From positions 186,001-250,000 of the forward strand of contig NZ_JAHWQX010000004.1 of NCBI RefSeq assembly GCF_019334345.1: 64,000 nt of DNA, given 5' to 3'. Source of the stretch: Neohoeflea coraliihabitans. Its GTDB lineage: Bacteria; Pseudomonadota; Alphaproteobacteria; Rhizobiales; Rhizobiaceae. The notes beneath the pieces are model-generated. The model worked only from the letters and a program-made list of their open reading frames with translations, searched no databases and had not been told where the DNA came from. How positions within the stretch are numbered: position 1 is the first letter of the stretch; each line of letters begins with the position of its first letter. Both the position numbers and the translations under genes were made by a program. Shown piece after piece: positions 9,734-18,381 of the stretch.

Positions 9734-9802
9734 GTTGGTTCCTCCTCTTCTGGCTGGGGTTGCGGTGCAATCCACCGCGCTCCACTGCTCCGGCCTGAAC
9801 CT

Positions 9803-10279
9803 TCAGCCCGCGAGCGTTCTGGCGATCTCCTGCAGCTGCTCCGCCGCCTGGTTCCAGCCCTCCTTGAAGCCCATCTTCTCATGCTTTTCCCGGTCTTCGG
9901 CCGAAAAGTGCCGCGCCGTTGCCGTATAGCCGCAACCCTCCTGCGCATCGGAAAGGGTGATGATCGCCGTCATGAAGGGCGAGTCACTTGGCAGCCAGCC
10001 GCACCGGTAGGCATCGGTCCACACCAGCTTTTCGCCTTCGATGATCTCGAGATAGACGCCCTCATTGGGATAGTCCTTGCCCTCCGGATCGGCCATCACG
10101 ACCAGCATCCGGCCGCCCGGCTTGAGATCGATCTCTGCCTTTACGGTGCGCCAGGGCGCCGGGGTGAACCATTGAACCAGGAGATCCGGCTCTGTCAGGC
10201 AGCGCCATACCGCCTGACGCGGCGCGGCAATGTGGCGGTCAAGAACCAGCTCACGGTCGGATTGGGATGTGGTGGTCAT
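9803..10279 (-). CDS. SRPBCC family protein (AHSA1-like)
   Basis: A 158-residue START-like/AHSA1 domain protein with a hydrophobic ligand cavity. The family opening RELVLDRHIAAPRQAVWRCL and the characteristic LVQWFTPAPW are clear, as is the C-terminal GWNQAAEQLQEIA helix. Proteins of this kind are commonly encoded beside small transcription factors and VOC proteins. Its ATG overlaps the TetR stop codon (ATGA), so the two are translationally coupled, and a GAGGAGCT ribosome-binding site sits just upstream. The ligand is unknown. Confidence 0.9.
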   Translation of the reverse strand: MTTTSQSDRELVLDRHIAAPRQAVWRCLTEPDLLVQWFTPAPWRTVKAEIDLKPGGRMLVVMADPEGKDYPNEGVYLEIIEGEKLVWTDAYRCGWLPSDSPFMTAIITLSDAQEGCGYTATARHFSAEDREKHEKMGFKEGWNQAAEQLQEIARTLAG

Positions 10280-10896
10280 GCGGGGAGCTCCTCGGCGGCG
10301 GGGTGATTGAAAAGCAGGCGCACATAGCGGATCAGGTGATCGACGCTCTCTGCGGCCAGGTCGCGCGACTGCTGCGCCTTGGCCAGGATGAACGCACCCT
10401 GCAGCACCGCCTGGGTGTGCAGCGCCAGGCTTTCGGCGGAAAAACCGTGGACCCTGCGAGCCGCCATCGCTGCCTTGATGTCATCAACCAGCGTCAAGGC
10501 ATGCTCATGGATCGACCGGGCACAGGCATCGCGTATCGCCGGGGCGCTTTCATGGGTTTCCTGCACCATCGTGCCGACAAGGCAGGTGTACTGGCTGACG
10601 GCTCCGGCCAGCAATTCCCTGCGGAATTCCAGATAGGCGAGAAACCGGTCAAGCGGGTCCGCGTGCGCATGGTAGGGCGCGGCGGCAAACAGCGCCGACG
10701 TGGTCTCCGACCAGTATTCGGCGGCGGCCACGCCAAGCGCTTCTTTGCTGGCGAAGTGATGGAAGAAGGCGCCCTTGGTCACGCCCGCGGCGCGGCAAAG
10801 CTCGTCGACGCTGGTGGCGGCGAAACCCCTGGCGCGAATGATGTCGCGCGCCGCCTCGAGAAGGCGCGCACGCGCTTGCTGGTTCTTCGGTGGCAC
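10276..10896 (-). CDS. TetR/AcrR family transcriptional regulator
   Basis: A 206-residue one-component repressor. The N-terminal helix-turn-helix is typical of TetR: ARDIIRARGFAATSVDELC followed by AAGVTKGAFFHHFASKEAL. The C-terminal ligand-binding half resembles the TetR_C group. I start it at the GTG at 10896, which has a GGGAG ribosome-binding site seven bases upstream; an open frame continues to 10971 but would read through the operator. A perfect 18-bp palindrome lies 26-43 bases upstream of the start, so the gene probably represses itself and the three genes after it. The inducer is unknown. Confidence 0.93.
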   Translation of the reverse strand: MPPKNQQARARLLEAARDIIRARGFAATSVDELCRAAGVTKGAFFHHFASKEALGVAAAEYWSETTSALFAAAPYHAHADPLDRFLAYLEFRRELLAGAVSQYTCLVGTMVQETHESAPAIRDACARSIHEHALTLVDDIKAAMAARRVHGFSAESLALHTQAVLQGAFILAKAQQSRDLAAESVDHLIRYVRLLFNHPAAEELPA

Positions 10897-10921
10897 TCGC
10901 AAACTCCCTTTTGTCAGGACA

Positions 10922-10939
10922 ATACCAACCGGTTGGTAT
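10922..10939. promoter_or_regulatory. Probable TetR operator, perfect 18-bp palindrome
   Basis: The sequence ATACCAACCGGTTGGTAT is a perfect inverted repeat with no spacer, just upstream of the TetR start. The core ACCAACCGGTTGGT resembles operators of several TetR/AcrR repressors. Position and symmetry make it the likely binding site for the product of the gene at 10276-10896. Confidence 0.82.
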
Positions 10940-11090
10940 GTACGCAAGCCCTTTTGCAGCGCGGCTGGCATTTCATCATCGTTTAAGGCAAACGCTCTGG
11001 CCTAACCCGGCAGGCCAAGTGATGTCGCCGGGCCGTTTGCAACCGCGCGGCACGGCCTGGCGATATTTGCCAAGAGAGATGCTGCACTCT

Positions 11091-11120
11091 ACACAGAATG
11101 TCCGCACACAGAATGCCCGC
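11091..11120. repeat. Tandem 15-bp direct repeat
   Basis: ACACAGAATGTCCGC at 11091-11105 is followed at once by ACACAGAATGCCCGC at 11106-11120, with 14 of 15 bases identical. It lies just 5' of the G-rich repeat tract. Confidence 0.85.
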
Positions 11121-11141
11121 CGGGTTCGCTCAATCGAACCC

Positions 11142-11217
11142 AGGGCAAGGGCCAAGGGCCAAGGGCCAAGGGCCAGGGCGAGGGGCAGGGACAGGGACAG
11201 GGGAAAGGACAGGGAAG
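11142..11217. repeat. G-rich tandem repeat tract (GGGCCAA and GGGACA units), possible G-quadruplex
   Basis: Heptamers GGGCCAA start at 11149, 11156 and 11163 with a partial fourth at 11170, preceded by GGGCAA. They are followed by hexamer-like GGGACA units from about 11188. The plus strand thus has at least four GGG runs spaced by four bases (CCAA), the usual quadruplex pattern. It ends about 45 bases before the DMT permease start codon and is on that gene's sense strand. Confidence 0.85.
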
Positions 11218-11263
11218 GCTGCGGTCCGCGGACTGCCTTCCCGAACGCAGCGGGGAGCAACCG

Positions 11264-12214
11264 GTGAGCAAACAGACCACATCGACAGGCCTTGTCTGGT
11301 GTCTGATTTTTCTTGTCCTCGACGCCGTCCAGGCCGTCTGGTTCGGCGCCCTTCTGCAACGCCACGATTCCTTTCTCATCGGTCTGCTTGTCTTCGGCCT
11401 TTCGGCTGCCGGCTGCATCGTCTGGGTGGCCGGGCGCGCGCCGGCACAGTTTGTCGTGGCGCGGCGGCACTTCGGCGCCCTTTTCGGCATGAACGTCGCC
11501 GCCGCCGGCGCCTGGGTGACCTATTTCCTGGCGCTGCAGCGCATCGAACCCGCCATCGCCTTCATGATCTTTTCCGGCATGATCCCGCTGACCACGATCC
11601 TTGCCGGCTGGCTGGGATTTGCCGAGGGCGAGCGCAGCCGCAACGGCATCGAGGCGCTCGGCAATGCCTTGCTACTCGCCGGCCTTGTGTTTCTCGCCTA
11701 TGTCACGCTCAGCGGCCGCTCCGGCTTCCTGCGCGATGGCCTCGCCAGCGGCCTTGTCGGCCTGCTCCTCGCCTTCCTTGCCGGCGCGATGATCGCGGCC
11801 ATGCTGATGTTCTCACAGCGGCTCGACCGGCGCGGCATGACGCCCGTCGCCCAGTTCGGCCTGCGCTTTCCGCTCTATCTGCTTGTCGCGCTGATCGGCT
11901 GGCAGGCCGGGTGGGACCACAAGGCACCGGCATCGGCGTCTGAATTGTCGAGCGCGGTGCTCATCGGCCTCATTCTCCTGGCCTTCCCGATCTATGCGGT
12001 GCAGCGCGCCGTGGCGCTGGTCTCTTCGCTGACCCTGGCTGCCATCGCCGCCACCGGACCGGTTCTCGTCTTTGCGCTGCAAGCCCTCGAAGGACGGGTG
12101 GATTTCGCGCCGGCGACCTCGCTCGGCCTGTTGATCTGCCTGGCCGGAGCCCTGCTGGCTGCCTATGGCGCGGCGCGGGATTTCCGCAAGGCGCGCCTGC
12201 CGGTGCCGCAGTAG
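11264..12214 (+). CDS. DMT family permease (EamA-like)
   Basis: A 316-residue inner-membrane protein with about ten hydrophobic helices arranged as two five-helix EamA-type halves, typical of the drug/metabolite transporter superfamily. The first half carries an AFMIFSGMIPLTTILAGWL segment, the usual fourth helix of EamA domains; the second half ends with LGLLICLAGALLAAYG. Substrate unknown; relatives export amino acids or metabolites. The start is a GTG at 11264 behind a GGGGAG ribosome-binding site. The leader holds an unusual G-rich repeat tract, so translation or transcription could be affected by secondary structure. Confidence 0.87.
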   Translation: MSKQTTSTGLVWCLIFLVLDAVQAVWFGALLQRHDSFLIGLLVFGLSAAGCIVWVAGRAPAQFVVARRHFGALFGMNVAAAGAWVTYFLALQRIEPAIAFMIFSGMIPLTTILAGWLGFAEGERSRNGIEALGNALLLAGLVFLAYVTLSGRSGFLRDGLASGLVGLLLAFLAGAMIAAMLMFSQRLDRRGMTPVAQFGLRFPLYLLVALIGWQAGWDHKAPASASELSSAVLIGLILLAFPIYAVQRAVALVSSLTLAAIAATGPVLVFALQALEGRVDFAPATSLGLLICLAGALLAAYGAARDFRKARLPVPQ

Positions 12215-12351
12215 GTGCCACCAATCCGCGGCGCCCGGTTGCCGCTTCCCTTCCGGTATTGCGCCGCAACAGGCGATCGCTACACTTGCAACAATCCGCC
12301 GGGTTGAGCGTTGCCGCATACCCGTCGGAGCAATGCACATCTGGAGATCCT

Positions 12352-13653
12352 ATGACATCCGCAGGCAGGCTGAGAGCTTTTCGCGCCCTTCTCGAACACG
12401 CCGTCGCAACGCTTGAACTCGACATCGGATTTCGTCTCTGGGACGGCTCCACCGTGCCCGCCGACTGGCCCGCCGACGCCTTTACCATCCGCATCGCCGA
12501 TCAGCGTGTCGTGGCTGCCTTGCTGCGCAGCCCGAAAGCCGAAACCCTGCTCAATCTCTGGGTCACCCGCCGCATCGATTTCGAAAATGGCGACATGTTC
12601 GATCTCATAGCCCGCCGGCCGAAGGTGCGCTCGCGCGACATTCGCAGCCGTCTGAGCAAATGGCGCATCGCCAATGTCGCGGTGCGCTTTCTCATGCTTG
12701 GAAAGGGCGGGCCCTGGCCGCTCGCCGACCGTCCGGAAGAGACGCCGTCAAGCGGCGATGTCGAGGAAAACACGCGCAATATCGCCTATCACTACGATCT
12801 CTCCAACGCCTTCTATAAGCTCTTTCTCGACCGGGAAATGGTCTATACCTGCGGCTACTGCACCAATTGGGACAATGACATCGAGCAGCTCCAGCGCGAC
12901 AAGCTGGAGATGATCTGCCGCAAGCTGCGCCTGAAAAAGGGCGAGACCCTGCTCGACATCGGCTGCGGCTGGGGCGCGCTGACCCGCTACGCCGCCGACC
13001 AGTACGGCGTCACCACGCTCGGCGTGACCCTGTCGCAGGAGCAGATCGACGAGGCCCGCGCCGAAGCGGAAAAACGCGGGCTGAGCGAAACCTGCCGCTA
13101 CGAGCTGATCGACTACACCGCCATCGAAGGCAAGTTCGACAAGATCGCCTCCATCGGCATGCATGAAGCGATCGGCATCGACAATTACCCGACCTATTAC
13201 AAGACGATCAGACGGCTGTTGAAGCCGGATGGGCTGTATCTGCACCACGCCATCACCCGGCCGGCGACCGCCGACCTGCAGAATTTCCGCAAGAAGCACG
13301 CCGATATGGCGCTGCTGACCAAGTACATCTTTCCCGGCGGCGAGCTCGATCACATCGGCAACACGGTGACGATGCTCGAACAGCACGGCTTTGAAGTGCA
13401 CGATGTCGAGAACTGGCGCGAGCATTACCAGCGCACCTGCCGGCTCTGGCATGACCGCCTGCTGGCCCGCTACGACGAAGCGGTCGCCGAGGTCGGCGAG
13501 GTGCCGACGCGGCTCTGGCTGATCTATCTCGGCGGCTGCTCGGTGGCGTTTGAACGCAACACGGCGCGCATCTACCAGACCGTCGTCTCGCTGCGCCGGC
13601 GCGGCCCTTCGCCATTGCCGCCGACGCGCGAGGATCTCTACCGCTCGATCTGA
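12352..13653 (+). CDS. Cyclopropane-fatty-acyl-phospholipid synthase family methyltransferase
   Basis: A 433-residue SAM-dependent methyltransferase of the CFA synthase family, which adds a methylene bridge to unsaturated acyl chains of membrane phospholipids. The SAM-binding motif LLDIGCGWGALTRYA is at about residues 199-213. Residues of the CFA active site are recognisable: Cys in MVYTCGYC, Glu in GMHEAIG, His in LYLHHAI and Tyr in TKYIFPGG. The N-terminal lipid-binding domain (residues 1-140) is of normal size. ATG 12352 is preceded by GGAGA. Alphaproteobacteria usually encode several CFA-like paralogues, so the exact product cannot be given. Confidence 0.9.
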   Translation: MTSAGRLRAFRALLEHAVATLELDIGFRLWDGSTVPADWPADAFTIRIADQRVVAALLRSPKAETLLNLWVTRRIDFENGDMFDLIARRPKVRSRDIRSRLSKWRIANVAVRFLMLGKGGPWPLADRPEETPSSGDVEENTRNIAYHYDLSNAFYKLFLDREMVYTCGYCTNWDNDIEQLQRDKLEMICRKLRLKKGETLLDIGCGWGALTRYAADQYGVTTLGVTLSQEQIDEARAEAEKRGLSETCRYELIDYTAIEGKFDKIASIGMHEAIGIDNYPTYYKTIRRLLKPDGLYLHHAITRPATADLQNFRKKHADMALLTKYIFPGGELDHIGNTVTMLEQHGFEVHDVENWREHYQRTCRLWHDRLLARYDEAVAEVGEVPTRLWLIYLGGCSVAFERNTARIYQTVVSLRRRGPSPLPPTREDLYRSI

Positions 13654-13688
13654 GCAGGCGGCAGGCGCGGCCAGTCTGGTTGCGGGGG

Positions 13689-14852
13689 TCAGTCCTCTTG
13701 TGGCAGCTCGATCACCTCGACGCGCCTGTCGCGAAAGCGCAGTCCGAGCTGGCCGTTGATCAGTTTCAACGCCTGCGCGCCAAAGATCTCGCGGCGCCAG
13801 CCGCTCAGCGCCGCCACCTCGGCCTCTTCGCCATCGGCGGCGATCCGGTCGAGATCCTCGCCGCTGGCGATCACCTTGGCAGCGACATTGCGTTGCTCGG
13901 ACACCATCTTCAACAGGACGCGCAGCAATTCGTTGGCCGCCTGGGCGCCCTCCGGCGGATGCTTGCGGCGCGGAACTTTCGGCATCTGGTCACGCGGCGT
14001 TTGCAGCGCTTCATCGATGATCGCCACCAGCGCCTTGCCGGGTTGCGAGCGCTCCCAGCCGCGCGGAATGCTGCGCAGGCGCGACAGCGCCTCGAGCGTG
14101 GTCGGCTGCTGCTGTGCCAGTTCATACAGCGCATCGTCCTTCAGGATGCGGCCGCGCGGCACGTTGCGGCTTTGCGCCTCGCGCTCGCGCCAGGCGGCGA
14201 TCGCCTGCAACACGCACAGTTCCTGCGGCTTCTTCAGCCGCAATTTCAGGCGTTTCCAGGCGTTTTCCGGGGGCGCTTCATAGGTCTCGCGGGATTCGAG
14301 AATGGCCATTTCGTCGGTCAGCCAGTCGGTCCGCCCCTCCGCCTCAAGCTCGGCTTTCAACGCCTTGTAGGCCTCGCGCAGATGCGTCACATCGGCCAGC
14401 GCATAGTCGAGCTGCTTGTCGCTCAGCGGCCGCCGGCTCCAGTCGGTAAACCGCGATGACTTGTCAATCTGCGTGCCGGTCAGCCGGTTGATCAACTGAT
14501 CATAGGACACCGATTCGCCGAAGCCGCAGACCATCGCCGCCACCTGCGTGTCGAAAATCGGATGCGGTACGAGGTCGCCCCGGTGCACCATGATCTCGAT
14601 ATCCTGGCGCGCCGCGTGGAACACCTTGACCACCGAAGCATCGCCCATCAGCGCGAAGAACGGGGCCAGATCGATGCCGTCGGCCAGCGGATCGACGATC
14701 AGCGCTTCTTCTTCGCTGGCCATCTGGATCAGGCACAATTCCGGCCAGAAGGTCGATTCGCGCAGGAACTCCGTATCGATCGTGATGTAATCGGACTGGG
14801 CAAGCCGGTGGCAGGCCGCCTCGAGGGCGGCGGTCGTGGTAATCATCTCCAT
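13689..14852 (-). CDS. rnd: Ribonuclease D
   Basis: A 3'-5' exoribonuclease that trims tRNA and other stable RNA precursors. The DEDDy exonuclease domain is complete: Asp26 and Glu28 in TIDTEFLRE, Asp84 in [11 protein letters not shown], and the last Asp and Tyr in [14 protein letters not shown]. An HRDC domain follows at about residues 208-290 ([17 protein letters not shown] onward), then a second C-terminal helical domain. The length of 387 residues is normal. It is divergent from aspS, the usual arrangement in Rhizobiales. A second ATG six bases inside the frame (MITTTAAL) is an alternative start. Confidence 0.95.
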   Translation of the reverse strand: MEMITTTAALEAACHRLAQSDYITIDTEFLRESTFWPELCLIQMASEEEALIVDPLADGIDLAPFFALMGDASVVKVFHAARQDIEIMVHRGDLVPHPIFDTQVAAMVCGFGESVSYDQLINRLTGTQIDKSSRFTDWSRRPLSDKQLDYALADVTHLREAYKALKAELEAEGRTDWLTDEMAILESRETYEAPPENAWKRLKLRLKKPQELCVLQAIAAWREREAQSRNVPRGRILKDDALYELAQQQPTTLEALSRLRSIPRGWERSQPGKALVAIIDEALQTPRDQMPKVPRRKHPPEGAQAANELLRVLLKMVSEQRNVAAKVIASGEDLDRIAADGEEAEVAALSGWRREIFGAQALKLINGQLGLRFRDRRVEVIELPQED

Positions 14853-15103
14853 GCGTTCCGATTAGCGCGTTTATTCGGCTTTGTCTCTATCGCCGTTGCC
14901 GATCTCCCCAACTGCCGCAAACGCTTGAGTTCGCGGGTGCTGACCGGCGCGGGCCGCCCCAATATTGCCCTCCTGCGCGGCTCATCTTGACAAATGGGGC
15001 CGCGCATGCGCTTTTCCGCGCGATTTTCCCGGCAAGGTCTGCGCTCCCTCGCACCGGCAGCGCACCGCATGTCACAGCCGGTCGTCAGCCCGAAAGGATC
15101 AAC

Positions 15104-16894
15104 ATGCACCGTTATCGTTCCCATACCTGTGCAGCTCTCAGGAAGAGCGATGCCGGCGCCACCGTTCGCCTGTCCGGCTGGGTTCACCGGGTGCGCGACC
15201 ATGGCGGCCTGCTGTTCATCGACCTGCGCGACCATCATGGCATCACCCAGGTCGTCGCAGACCCCGATTCACCGGCTTTCGCCACCGCCGAGGCGGTGCG
15301 CAGCGAATGGGTCATCCGCGTCGACGGCGCCGTCAAGGAGCGCACTTCGGAGACGGTCAATCCCGGCCTCGCGACCGGCGAGATCGAGGTTTTTGCCAAG
15401 GACATCGAGGTGCTGAGCAAGGCGCGCGAACTGCCGCTGCCCGTGTTCGGCGAACCGGAATATCCCGAGGATGTGCGCCTCAAATATCGTTTTCTCGACC
15501 TGCGCCGCGACACCCTGCATCAGAACATCGTCACCCGCACCCGCATCATCTCGGACATGCGCAAGCGCATGGAAGCGGCGGGTTTCACCGAGTTCTCGAC
15601 ACCGATTCTCACCGCATCCTCGCCGGAAGGGGCGCGCGACTTCCTGGTCCCCTCTCGCATTCATCAGGGCAAGTTCTACGCCCTGCCGCAGGCGCCGCAG
15701 CAATACAAGCAGCTGATCATGGCCTCGGGCTTTGATCGCTATTTCCAGATCGCGCCCTGTTTTCGCGACGAGGACCCGCGCGCCGACCGGCTGCCGGGCG
15801 AATTCTATCAGCTGGACCTGGAAATGAGCTTTGTCGAGCAGGAGGATGTCCTTGCCACCACCGAGCCGGTGATCCGCGACGTCTTCAAGGCCTTCGCCGG
15901 CGGCAAGCCGGTCACCGAGACCTTCCCGCGCATTGCCTATGCCGACGCCCTGCGCAAATACGGCTCCGACAAGCCCGACCTGCGCAACCCGATCGAGATG
16001 CAGGCGGTCACCGAGCACTTTGCAGGTTCGGGCTTCAAGGTCTTCGCCAACATGATTGCCAATGATCCCGCCGTCGAGGTCTGGGCCATTCCGGCCAAGA
16101 CCGGTGGCAGCCGCGCCTTTTGCGATCGCATGAACTCCTGGGCGCAGGGCGAGGGGCAGCCGGGTCTCGGCTACATCTTCTGGCGCAAGGAGGGCGATGC
16201 GCTGTCCGGCGCCGGGCCGCTGGCCAAGAACATCGGCCCCGAGCGCACCGAGGCGGTGCGCACCCAGCTCGGCCTCGACGAGGGCGATGCCTGCTTCTTC
16301 GTCGCCGGTCGTCCGGAAAAGTTTCACGCCTTTGCCGGCGCCGCCCGCACCCGTGTCGGCGAGGAGCTCGATCTGGTTGACCGCGACCGGTTCGAGCTGT
16401 GCTGGATTGTCGATTTCCCGTTCTATGAATGGGATGAGGACGAGAAGAAGGTCGATTTCGCCCACAACCCCTTCTCGATGCCGCAGGGCGGCATGGACGC
16501 GCTGGAAAACAGCGATCCGCTCGAGATCAAGGCTTTCCAGTACGACATGGTCTGCAACGGCTTCGAGATTGCCTCGGGCGGCATCCGCAATCACATGCCG
16601 GATCTGATGATCAAGGCATTTGGACTTGCTGGACTCGGCGCCGATACGGTCGAGGAGCGCTTCGGTGGTCTCTACCGGGCCTTCCAGTACGGCGTGCCGC
16701 CACATGGGGGCATGGCCGCCGGTGTCGACCGCATCGTCATGCTCCTGGTCGGGGCCAAGAACCTGCGTGAAGTGACGTTGTTCCCGATGAACCAGCAGGC
16801 CGCCGATCTTCTGATGGGCGCGCCAAACCCGGCCATGCCGGCGCAATTGCGCGATCTTGGCATTCGCGCCATTCCACCCAAGCCGCAGGACTGA
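15104..16894 (+). CDS. aspS: Aspartyl-tRNA synthetase, probably non-discriminating
   Basis: Class II synthetase of the bacterial type (596 aa): N-terminal OB-fold anticodon domain (residues about 1-110), catalytic core with motif 2 ([17 protein letters not shown]) and motif 3 ([17 protein letters not shown]), and the GAD insertion typical of bacterial AspRS. The start at 15104 has a GAAAGGATC ribosome-binding site. In the OB fold, the residue equivalent to E. coli Leu31 is His33 ([12 protein letters not shown]). A histidine there marks enzymes that also charge tRNA-Asn with Asp, for later amidation by GatCAB. This fits alphaproteobacteria lacking AsnRS; whether this genome lacks it is not visible. 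Confidence 0.96.
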   Translation: MHRYRSHTCAALRKSDAGATVRLSGWVHRVRDHGGLLFIDLRDHHGITQVVADPDSPAFATAEAVRSEWVIRVDGAVKERTSETVNPGLATGEIEVFAKDIEVLSKARELPLPVFGEPEYPEDVRLKYRFLDLRRDTLHQNIVTRTRIISDMRKRMEAAGFTEFSTPILTASSPEGARDFLVPSRIHQGKFYALPQAPQQYKQLIMASGFDRYFQIAPCFRDEDPRADRLPGEFYQLDLEMSFVEQEDVLATTEPVIRDVFKAFAGGKPVTETFPRIAYADALRKYGSDKPDLRNPIEMQAVTEHFAGSGFKVFANMIANDPAVEVWAIPAKTGGSRAFCDRMNSWAQGEGQPGLGYIFWRKEGDALSGAGPLAKNIGPERTEAVRTQLGLDEGDACFFVAGRPEKFHAFAGAARTRVGEELDLVDRDRFELCWIVDFPFYEWDEDEKKVDFAHNPFSMPQGGMDALENSDPLEIKAFQYDMVCNGFEIASGGIRNHMPDLMIKAFGLAGLGADTVEERFGGLYRAFQYGVPPHGGMAAGVDRIVMLLVGAKNLREVTLFPMNQQAADLLMGAPNPAMPAQLRDLGIRAIPPKPQD

Positions 16895-16946
16895 CCGCCG
16901 CAGGAGGGACCGCGACGGGTGTCACGGCCAATCCGGCGGTTGATGA

Positions 16947-18188
16947 TCAATCGTTGGCGGTGACGCGCACGTTCAGCATCTCGTAAAGGCCGCGCGGCGC
17001 CACCATCGCCGTGCCGAGAAGTTGCGAGAACGGCACCGGTTTTTCAGGCCTGGCGGTAACTGTCAGGCTTTGCGGATTGTCGAAAAAGCGGTTGGCCGCC
17101 TCGGTGATCTGTTTTTGCAGTTCGGGAATGCCAAGCTTCGCCGCCATGAACGGCGCCGCCGCCTTTGCCGCTTCCGCCATCTGCTCTCCCGACACGCCCT
17201 GCTTGCCGCCGTAATATTCGAGCAATTGCCGAGTCAGCGAATCGTCCTTGAAGCGCACAGCCGCTTCCTGCAGATTGAATTGCTGCATCGCCCCGAGCAG
17301 GTTCATCGCCGATGCTTCGTCACCGGCCGAGGACTGGTCGCGCATGGCGGCAATGAAGGCTGGTGTGTAGCCGGTGAAATCGGCGGTCAGCCGCACGCTG
17401 CCAAGACCATCGACAGTGATCACATGATCGCGGATTTGCACCCGCCCGGTCTCCGCCTCCCACTGCCCTTGCGTGCTCGTCCGTCCGGTCAGCGCGTCAT
17501 ATCCGAGATCGGTGAGGACACGCCGCGCCGGCGCCTCCTCAAACACTGCCGTATCAACCGATACGCCTTCGCTGGTCAAGGTGAAGGTCAGGCCTTCATT
17601 GTTGCCCATCCGCTCGACATCAACCGAGATGGATGCCACCGACACGATGGCGCTGCCATCATCGCGAGCCACGATCCGACCGGTGCGGAAGCTGTCATAG
17701 ACCATCATCGTGTCCAGTCCGGTCATCGCCGCATCGGCGGGGATCCGCACACCGCGCAACTCGACGTCCTCCAGCACGACCTCGACATCATCATCGCTGA
17801 TGCGGCTTTCCTCCGAACTGATGCGCTCGACAATGTAGCCGCCGCCTTCCGCCTCCGAGATGCCGCTATAGATCAGGTCGCCCAGCACGACCTTCTGCTC
17901 ACCCGTCTGCATCGAGGCGCCCTGCAAGGTCAGCGTCCCGCCATCGAGCTCGGCGCCGCTATAGGTCAACTGGCCGTCGCTGGCGGCAAAGGCGGCGTTC
18001 ATCTTGGCGAGAAAGTCATCCTTGTCGAGCGCCCACGCCGACAGGCTGCTGCCGGCCAGCAGCAATGCGCTGCAGGCCAGCCCTTGCGCGCAACGCCGGA
18101 CCCGGACGGGCAGCCGGCCGGCCGGCAGGGTGCAGGGGCGCGAATTGAAATGCGTCGCGAGCGGAGAGAAAACCATTAAAAACCTCAT
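16947..18188 (-). CDS. Hypothetical exported protein
   Basis: A 413-residue protein I do not recognise. The N-terminus is arginine-rich and followed by a hydrophobic stretch around residues 38-53 (LACSALLLAGSSLSAWAL), consistent with a Sec signal peptide cleaved after AWA. The mature part is acidic and alternates short beta-like segments such as GGTLTLQGASM and LTFTLTSEGVSV. A helical region follows (about 300-365, including GKQGVSGEQMAEAAKAAAPF) and a last beta-rich segment. No catalytic motif, lipobox or transmembrane helix was seen. It is convergent with aspS and divergent from parC. A periplasmic or envelope location is inferred. MVFSPLATHF, four codons in, is an alternative start. Confidence 0.8.
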   Translation of the reverse strand: MRFLMVFSPLATHFNSRPCTLPAGRLPVRVRRCAQGLACSALLLAGSSLSAWALDKDDFLAKMNAAFAASDGQLTYSGAELDGGTLTLQGASMQTGEQKVVLGDLIYSGISEAEGGGYIVERISSEESRISDDDVEVVLEDVELRGVRIPADAAMTGLDTMMVYDSFRTGRIVARDDGSAIVSVASISVDVERMGNNEGLTFTLTSEGVSVDTAVFEEAPARRVLTDLGYDALTGRTSTQGQWEAETGRVQIRDHVITVDGLGSVRLTADFTGYTPAFIAAMRDQSSAGDEASAMNLLGAMQQFNLQEAAVRFKDDSLTRQLLEYYGGKQGVSGEQMAEAAKAAAPFMAAKLGIPELQKQITEAANRFFDNPQSLTVTARPEKPVPFSQLLGTAMVAPRGLYEMLNVRVTAND

Positions 18189-18381
18189 TGTCTTGCGCGT
18201 TGATGCCGGTCACCGTTGGCCTGGGACAGCGCGCCAGGTGAGGGCATGCCCGGCCGCCTGAGCAGGCCGTGCGGGTGATGTGGCGGATAATCTGCGCGAA
18301 ATGCGGCAAAAGTCCACCCGTCCTGTGGGCCGTGCCGGCTTCTCTCTTGCTCCGAATCAGACCGTCAGCTAAGCGCAGGCG

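Larger units (their letters stand above)
10940..11263. other. Gene-poor, repeat-rich region upstream of the DMT permease
   Basis: About 320 bases between the TetR operator and the DMT permease start. I see no gene. It contains a tandem 15-bp repeat and a G-rich tandem-repeat tract (listed separately), and ends in the GGGGAG ribosome-binding site of the next gene. The leader of the DMT permease must lie here. Confidence 0.6.

Noticed and set aside
11098-11943. Open frame starting in the G-rich repeat and running into the DMT gene in another frame
   Set aside because: Arg/Gly-rich reading of repeat DNA overlapping a clear membrane protein.
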